Positions 56,820 through 64,000 of a stretch of 64,000 bases of DNA are shown piece after piece. This DNA is from Pyrus communis (taxonomy: Eukaryota > Streptophyta > Magnoliopsida > Rosales > Rosaceae), in NCBI RefSeq assembly GCF_963583255.1, contig NC_084803.1:16007428-16071427 (forward strand), written 5' to 3'. Under the pieces are notes generated by a model that ran no database searches, was not told the origin of the DNA, and saw only the letters and a list, made by a program, of their open reading frames with translations. Position numbers and translations under genes: made by a program. Numbering within the stretch: position 1 is the first letter of the stretch; every line of letters begins with the position of its first letter.

Positions 56820-59780
56820 CAAGACAGCAAAAGCGCCAAGCTTTATAGGGCAACAAAAATGATGGGATTGGATCACTGTCCGCTTATTGTGAATTGTGAA
56901 CCAGAGACCGTTAGAGGTAAATGTCCTTTCAAGTCTGAAGCCTTTTGGACTAAAGAAGAAGAATGCAGAGAGATTATTAAAAAAGCTGGGAGGAAGAGTT
57001 TGAAGGTGACTGGTTGGTGAAATGGCAAATGAAACTTAATCTATGTCGAAGTAGGTTGAAGGAATGGAGTAAGAGAAAGTTTAGACAGAGAAGCATACAA
57101 ATTGAAGAATTAACGCAACATTTGAGTAATCTTTAGAACAAACGGAAGGAAAATGTTGATCAAATTCAATCCACTTCTATGCAGCTTGATAGTTTATGGA
57201 AGCAAGAAGAGAGTTATTGGTAGCAGCGCTCAAGAATTAAATGGTTGCAATACGGAGATGCTAATACTTCTTTTTTTCCATCAAACCATGGTGCAACGGA
57301 GAAGGCAAAACAAGATTGTGAAGATCAAGGATGGTAATGGGCAATGGGTTGAAAATCCTAAACAGATAAGAAGAGTTGTTGAGGATCACTACAAGACTTT
57401 ATTTGCATCTGACGGGCCAAGAGATTGGGGCACAATGTTGGAATTTATTGAGCCGAAGGTAACCACGGAGATGAACCTTACTCACACTTGCCTGTTAAGA
57501 GATGATGAGATTGAAGAAGCGGTGTTTCAAATGAGGGGCTTGAAGGCGCCAGGTCCTGATGGGTTTCAAGAAATCTTCTATCAATGCTATTGGGATGTAA
57601 TTTCCCAAGAAATGAAAGGAATTGCCAACGATTTTATGAATGGGGAGGCTAGCCCTAAAAAATTAAACTCCACGCAAATTGTTCTGATCCCCAAAGTCTC
57701 GAATCCGGAGACTGCAGCTTAATTCAGACCCATAAGCTTATGCAATTTCTCATATAAGGTACTTTCTAAAGTTCTTGCTAATCGTCTCAAACCCCTTTTA
57801 CAAAAATTAATTTCTCCAATGTATAATGCTTTTGTTGTTGGTCGGTAAATTTAAGATAATATCATGATAGCCCATGAGATATTTCATTTTATGAACCCAA
57901 GAAGAACGAAAAAGAAGTTTGAGTTAGGAATAAAGTTGGATATGAATAAGGCTTATGATCGAGTGGATTGGGACTTCCTGAAGGAGGTCATGATCAACAT
58001 GGGATTCGATAGGAGATGGATTGATTTAATAATGGAATGAGTGGTCTCGGTTGTTTTTTCCATCATAATCAATGGCAAGCCAAGCCAGAAATTTCTCCCT
58101 TCCTACGGGCTTCGACAAGGAGATCATCTCTCACCCTACTTATTTCTGTTTGTAAGTGATGTTCTCTTTTTGCTCATTCAAAAAGTTGTGGATTTGAATT
58201 ATCTTAAAGGAGTAAAAATTAGCTCAAATAGTCCGAGCATTTCACATATGTTCTTTGCGGATGATACTTTAATTTTCCCCCAGGCCACAAAATAAAATTG
58301 CAGGAATATTGTTCAAATTTTAAATGCATATTGTGCAGCATCCGACCAGCAGGTTAGCCTCAATAAATCAAGTGTTTATTTCAACACTAATACCCCAAGA
58401 AGTTTAATGGAGGACTTGGGTGGAATTTTGGGAATGCTAGTAATTGAGAATCCTGGAACTTACCTCAGTCTCCCAACAATCTAGGGTAAATCAAAACGGC
58501 AAGCTTTGGGCTATATTAAAGAACGTTTGATGAGGAAAATTCAAGGCTGGAAACAAAAGCTACTGTCACATGGGGAAGGAAGTGCTTATCCAAGCTGTAG
58601 CTCAAGTTGTACCAGTCTACCCCATGAATATCTTTAAATTTCCTGCGAGTAGTTGTAAAGAATTTTATTCTCTTTTAGCAGGATTTTGGTGGGGTCCGAA
58701 TGAAGAAGAAAAGATCCATTGGGTCAGTTGGGAAGTGTTAGGCCGACTAAAACAAGATGGAGGATTAGGGTTCAGAAATTTTCAAGAATTTAATGTTGCC
58801 CTGTTGGCTAAACAATGTTGGAGAATGGTGAATGAACCGGATTCTTTATGGGTCAGATTTATGAAAGCAAGATATTTCCATAATTCCTCATTTCTAGATG
58901 CCAAAGAAAGGAAGTAGAGCTTTGTAGGCATGGGCAAGCTTACTAGAAGAGAGAGAGGTTCTCTTGAAAGGTGCGTAATGACAAGTAATGAGTGGGAATA
59001 ACATAACGCTTTGGGTTGACAGATGGGTTCCATCACTCCCAAATGGGCATCCTAATCCATGCAAGGCTACTATTATAAACAAGAATGGGATGTTCAGCCT
59101 GTTAGTTCTATTATATCGCAGAGGGAGATCAATGAAATAAAAGAAGTACAAATAGAGGATCCTAGTTGCAATGGTAGGCTAATATGGCCTACGAAAAAAA
59201 GAGGCACGTTAACTGTTAAATCAAGTTACCATTGGATTCATAGCAAGGAGCATCCTAATAGACTTCAGAGGGACTCCTCACTGCCACAAATTAGTAATCG
59301 AGTGTGGAAAAGTGTCTAGAAGTTAGAAGCCCCTCCAAAAATTCGGACTTTCATGTGGAGAGTACTTCATAGAGCTCTTGCCACGAGGTTGGATTTAGTC
59401 AAGAGACATGTTGTTGCCTCACCAATATGCCCCATTTGTAAAGAGCATGAGGAATCTGTGGAACATTTGCTCTTGCGATGCCCGTAGGTTGAACCAGTTT
59501 GGTTTGGTGGTCAACTCAGCTACAAGGTGAATAAGAACGAAATTACTACTTTTAGTAATTGGTTAAATTCTTTAATTGAAACCAATATGGGGGGAGCAAG
59601 CAAGAAAAAACTGTACTGATGTCACAAGTTGCATTTACTTGTTGGAACATTCGGAAAGAAAGATGCAATGCTATTTTCAATCAAAAAATTGTGTCCCCTT
59701 TGCAAGTTATGTTATCCATATTGTTTGTATGATCAAAACACAAGATATACAATTATATAAATTTATATGAAGCACTTACT
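56820..59780 (+). pseudogene. LINE-1 reverse transcriptase region, interrupted by a Copia
   Basis: Read across frames on the plus strand: endonuclease tail near 56865 (GLDHCPLIV), the linker, RT start with EVVFQMRGLKAPGPDGF-like sequence at about 57525-57570, VLIPKV at 57681, FRPISLCN at 57723, IKLDMNKAYDRVDWDFL at 57931, LRQGDHLSPYLF at 58105 and the catalytic FADDTL at 58255. Then the zinc-binding carboxy region with a CPICKEHEESVEHLLLRCP knuckle at about 59430-59485. Several stops and frameshifts. The reading continues into WNIRKERCNAIFNQK near 59645 and stops abruptly at the Copia LTR. No LTRs belong to this element; its 3' end is beyond the insertion. Confidence 0.88.
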
Positions 59781-60164
59781 TGTTGAAGGTGCAGTAGCCA
59801 TGCAAACAATACATGATTGAGAGAATACCAACTCTTCTGCGAACTCCTAGCTTGATGACAATGCTCTATGGGAAGCCTTAGTTGTCATGTCTAGGGTTAG
59901 CAGGGACCAGTGTTTATATACTAGCCAAAAAGTCTTAGATTTCGTCGATAAGGGAAAACTAAAACTCTCCTTTCTTGGTTCTCAAGTAAAATATCATAAT
60001 CATATATTATTAAGGATTCAATCAAAACCTACTTATAATGTAAGACACTTAATGTAGGGCTGATATAAGGAAATCAAATCACAACTTAACAGATCTTCAA
60101 TTTATACATTCCTATTACATATAGTAAACCATTTATGGTTGATTTATGTTGAATAAATCCAACA
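59781..60164 (-). repeat. 3' LTR of the minus-strand Copia, 384 bp
   Basis: On the minus strand it begins TGTTGGATTTATTC after a purine tract (AAGTGGGAAAA) and ends CCTTCAACA. A TATA-like AGTATATAAACAC lies near 59925. The base run next to it on the LINE side is TTACT, which would be the target duplication. The 5' LTR is not in the window. Confidence 0.8.
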
Positions 60165-61604
60165 TTTTCCCACTTGGTCTACTAATTGTAATGATCATGC
60201 TTCAAAACATATGTCGGAGGTCATTGTTTCTTTAATGGCCATATCACTACGATTCAATCCCATCCTTAATTCAAATTTCTATCAAATGGACTTCTCAATG
60301 TAGGATTAACAAGGTTGTAAAGATATTTCATCTTAGAACCTTCATAATCACATACACTGAGTCGACCATTCATATGAAAACCATCAGATTATGATCTAGA
60401 GACGAACTTTAACTCAAGAATTGTCTTACTCTGTATCATCTCAGGTCCACTTTATCGTAACTTTCATAAGTCACACCTTATGCTTTTAAACGGTCTACAT
60501 GTTTATCAATGCAAACTTTTTACCATTCCAAAGTCACGCTTATGCTTTTAAGCAGTCCACATGTTTGCCAATGCAAACCTTTTATCATTCCAAAATGACA
60601 CGTTATGCTTTTCAAGCATTCTGCATGTTTGCCAACGCAAACTTTTATTATTCCAAAATAAACATATGCCAAAAGAATTAAATATGCATGCATCATGTGA
60701 ACACAAATAATTAAAAAAAAAAAAACAATATTTATTCAAACCCAACCTCGGAAACAAACCACATCTCAAAACTCAAAGCTCAGTGAGTTTAGCTCACTTA
60801 TTTTACTGCAAATTAAAAATAGTTTTCTACTCCCACTAACTCAGCATATCAAAGTTCGAGATCAATCCCATATTTTCTACATGCTTCTTGAAAGACATGA
60901 CTGAAAGTGGCTTGCTCAAGGGATCTGCAAGCATTGATGTAGTATCAATATAGCTGATCTTTATGAACCCTTGCTTAATCTTTTCCCTAACCAACTTGTA
61001 CTTGATATGCATGTGTTTGGTCCCATAAGACCTCTTGTTGTTCTTCGAATAGAAAACTGCAGCAGTATTGTCACAAAATATCTGCAACAAATTTGTGACA
61101 ATATTGAGAACTCTCATTCCCTCTATAAACTTTCCAATCCATACTGCCTGGGAAGTAGCTTCAAAACAGGCCATGGATTCTGCCATCATGGTAGATGTAG
61201 CTATGTTCTTTTGTTTCATACTTTTCCACAAGATTGCAACTCCTGCCATCATAAAAATGTAGCTAGAAGTTGATTTGAATGAGTCTTGACATCCTGCGAA
61301 ATCTGAATCACAGTAGTCAACCAACTCGAGCTTATCACTTTTCTTGTATACCAATTTATAGTCTTTGGTTTTCTGCAAATATCTGAGCACCTTCTTTGCT
61401 GCAATCCAATAAGCATGTCCAGGATTCGACTGATATCTCCCTAGCAACCTCAATGCAAAAGCAATGTCAGGTCTGGTGCATACTTGTGCATACATTAGGC
61501 TCCTTACGACTGAAGCATATGGTTTATCATTCGTCTCAAGCTTTTCAGCTTCAGTTTTGGGACTTTGCAGTTTACTCAACTTATCCCCTTTTGTTACTAG
61601 TACA
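60165..61604 (-). pseudogene. Ty1/Copia RNase H and reverse transcriptase end, cut by Athila
   Basis: 61579-60836 is an open frame of 247 codons on the minus strand: YASVVRSLMYAQVCTRPDIAF and VLRYLQKTKDYKLVY (end of reverse transcriptase), YCDSDFAG and STSSYIFMMAGVAI (RNase H), AESMACFEATSQAVWI, a FCDNTAA motif and HMHIKYKLVREKI. It ends MGLISNFDML with a stop. Between it and the LTR lies about 0.67 kb of 3' untranslated sequence (60165-60835) with a threefold repeat built on GTTTGCC/GCAAAC and CTTTTAAGCA words near 60480-60650. Upstream the frame runs to the Athila LTR at 61605. Confidence 0.9.
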
Positions 61605-63950
61605 TGATAGGAGCATATTTAGGCGACTTACTTAGCTTGTTTTCGTGCATTTATATTGTTAATTCATAGTTGTTTTAGTCGTTTAAGCCATTTTCGTGTG
61701 TTTTTAGGTTCATATGGCTAAGGAAGCAAAAAGATGCATTTTGGAGCATTTTGGAGCAAAATTGGACTTGGAATGGATAGCTTATGTTTGGAGCAAAAGG
61801 AATGGACGAAATTGAAGACCTAAAGATCTTATGTTTGAGCAACATTGAAGACTCCTATGCATTTTAGAACACAAATTAAGTTTTCCTTGCAACCTAATTG
61901 CCTTGCCGTGGCCTTCCATAAGTGGTTCCCTTCCTTGCCGTGCAAGAGAGGTCTTTGTTGCCTATTCTATGTCATTAAACTACATTCCTTTTTACCTTAA
62001 TCTCAGCCACACTTTACATACTTTTTCTATCCTAAATCCTTCCCTAATTTCAGCCTTAAAACACATTCCCTTTCTTACAATTCAATGCCGCAAGTTACTT
62101 TCCCTTTTTCCTTTGATTTCTGATTTCATATCTCCTTTTCCTTAGGGATTTGGGGGTCCAATCCTTTCCTAAATTATGTAATAAACCTTAGGATATTTTC
62201 TGCCCAAAATTTCCCACCATAGCCGCACCCTACATGCATTCACTCTTCATAATTCAGCCACATGCACTCCCATCCTTTAATCCATTGCAGCCACATGCAC
62301 TCCCATCCTTTAATCCATTGCAGCCACATGCACTCCCATTCTTTAATCCATTGCAGCCACATGCACTCCCATTCTCTCCCAAAACCGTGCATCCCATCAC
62401 CCATTCACCCTTTGCCGTGCATTACTCCCTTCATTCCAGCCAATCCACACACCTTTCCAACCTAGCAGCACCCTTTAATCATTCACCCTAGCTGTCACTC
62501 CCATGCTCTCCCATTAATTAATTCAAGTCCATATCTGATTACCCTAGGGTTTTAAGTGCCTATTTATACTCATATTAACCCCTAGATCAGATCACCACCT
62601 CATACACATTCATTCATTCCAGAAATTCGTCCAAACCTCTCCACACCCTTGCCACAGCCACCAAACACCTTTCTCCTTAGTTTTAAGCTTTGCCGCACCA
62701 TCCCCTTCCCCTAAACACTACTACATCCCTCCATAACCATGCATCCATACACCTAAGGCCCTAAACCTGTCCTTAGACCTTGTGCTGCAACAAAGAGGAG
62801 GAGAAGAGGGCCTAAACGTTCATACAATTCAAGTTTGAGTTGTTGGAATTTTTAGGTGTTTCCTTTTCCTTGATTTCAATGGTTAAATTTACTTATCTTT
62901 GTCTTGTACGTATGAGGAACTAAACCCACCTTGCTAGGGGGGGGATTCGAAATATATGTTTATGCTTGCAATATGATTTGATTACTTCTAATTGCGTTTC
63001 ATAAGTTGTGAATTCAATTTACTTATCTATGTGAATTACATTGATTTGTGTGTGTTGGTTGAGAGTGCACGCTTAATTATCATGCGTAAATCTAATGCTA
63101 GGATATAAGGAAGTTTCAACTAATCGTTACAAACTTATATTCACAAGTAGTAAAAGTTGATGATCTCAATTGCGTTAAGTAAATTCTTGGCATAAGTTTC
63201 ATGCAATTCATAGTAACGAGTGCTTCGTCAATGCTTATGGTTTTCAAAGAACTTAATGATTCTTGCTTGTATCTCTATTATGCAATTCATGTAGGGAATT
63301 TGTGGGGAATGCCTTGGGTTGTCGTATGCAATCATCCAATTCAATAACGTTAGGAAAATCTGAGGGTTAATTAGTGCAATTCACGGTTAATCTGGGGCGT
63401 TGAGAATTCATGGTTTATTGAAAAACAATTGGAAATCATTTTATATGCAAGTATAACATGTATGGAGATGAACCCCTTAGCTAGCTTCCCATCCATTCAA
63501 TTCCATCAAATTCATATTTACATTCTGCTTTAATTTGCAATCTGTGCATTTAGTTTAATTTCGTCCAAAACTCAATCCCCCTTTACTTTATTGTCCAATT
63601 TAGTTAGAAAGTGTCTTAGTTTTTGTTTCTAAGTGTTTTGAATCAATTTATTTCCCAAATTCGTCCAAAGTAGTCAAAGTGCTCAAAACTGCCCAGATTG
63701 TGTTTTTAAGGCAGTTTTGAGTGTTTTGGGTGCTGTTTGAATCTTTTGGTTTGTTTTAGTGTTTTAAGTGTTTAGTTTTGCATTCTTTGAGTCTAGTTTA
63801 GTGTTTTAAACTTTATTTTACGTTTTTGAGTCAGTTTCCAAGTGATTTTGCAATCCCTCCTAATCCCCGGTTAAGAACGATCCCTACTTATATCTATACT
63901 ACAATTGTCAAAAAGAGGGTTTAATTTGTGTGCGTATAAATCACGCATCA
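61605..63950 (+). repeat. 5' LTR of an Athila-like Gypsy element, 2.35 kb
   Basis: Begins TGATAGGAGC and ends CGCATCA; TGAT and ATCA are inverse ends. It is followed after five bases by a primer-binding site. The length of about 2.3 kb and the tRNA-Asp primer site are typical of Athila/Tat Gypsy elements. Open frames inside (61903-62145, 62234-62491) are from C-rich repeats and not genes. The element continues past 64000. Confidence 0.85.
62255..62375 (+). repeat. 33-bp tandem repeat within the Athila LTR, about 3.7 copies
   Basis: Units start at 62255, 62288, 62321 and 62354, each with CAGCCACATGCACTCCCAT; the third differs at one base and the fourth is cut short. Confidence 0.92.
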
Positions 63951-63955
63951 AATTT

Positions 63956-63973
63956 TGGCGCCGTTGCCGGGGA
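63956..63973 (+). other. Primer-binding site of the Gypsy element
   Basis: TGGCGCCGTTGCCGGGGA matches the tRNA-Asp-type primer-binding site common to plant Athila/Tat elements and follows the LTR. Confidence 0.9.
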
Positions 63974-64000
63974 TTAGCAAACTTGCTAATCCCTTGTGTT

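Noticed and set aside
62255..62375. CRISPR-like regular 33-bp repeat
   Set aside because: The units are contiguous with no unique spacers and lie in an LTR of a plant genome; it is a plain tandem repeat.

Overview
This window is nuclear DNA of a flowering plant. The genes have introns, the proteins are land-plant families (a VND-type NAC factor, a KIN-7 kinesin with a plant-specific tail, a vacuolar H+-ATPase proteolipid), and the rest is AT-rich and full of plant transposons. The Cassandra LTR, the tRNA-derived SINE and the Copia types look most like those I know from woody Rosaceae (apple/pear group). That placement is an inference from memory, not a search result.

Three host genes look usable. 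(1) 470-1210, minus: the first two coding exons of a VND-type NAC factor; the third exon is not in the window. (2) 27026-28165, plus: an intact three-exon gene for V-ATPase subunit c. (3) 34184-38941, minus: a complete twelve-exon kinesin-7 gene whose exons sum to one open frame, with a duplicated leader segment upstream. Two broken AAA-ATPase (BCS1/AATP1-like) copies lie in tandem at 28.8-30.4 kb.

The rest is layered transposons. 4-11.7 kb: two small MITEs, an RTE-like LINE scrap, a decayed Copia with one LTR and a second Copia scrap. 12.8-16 kb: two Tourist-like MITEs. 18.4-23.5 kb: a complete but dead Copia with both LTRs. 24.5-25.6 kb: a SINE with a 12-bp target duplication, then a long-armed palindromic element. 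30.4-32.7 kb: a 5'-truncated Copia on the minus strand. 41.9-42.2 kb: a Cassandra solo LTR. 43.3-48.8 kb: a near-complete PIF/Harbinger transposon carrying both its transposase and its Myb-like partner, with a MITE nested inside. 49.3-54.1 kb: a solo LTR, an unrecognised coiled-coil frame and an antisense Gypsy gag remnant. 56.8-64 kb: a LINE-1 broken by a Copia, itself broken by an Athila-like Gypsy that runs off the window.

I found no sign of an unknown gene system. The most informative points are the two-gene Harbinger element with its nested MITE, the three-layer nest at the right end, the 93-nt in-frame intron of the kinesin, the duplicated kinesin leader, the GC-AG intron of the NAC gene, and the converging coiled-coil and gag frames at 51.2-53.4 kb.
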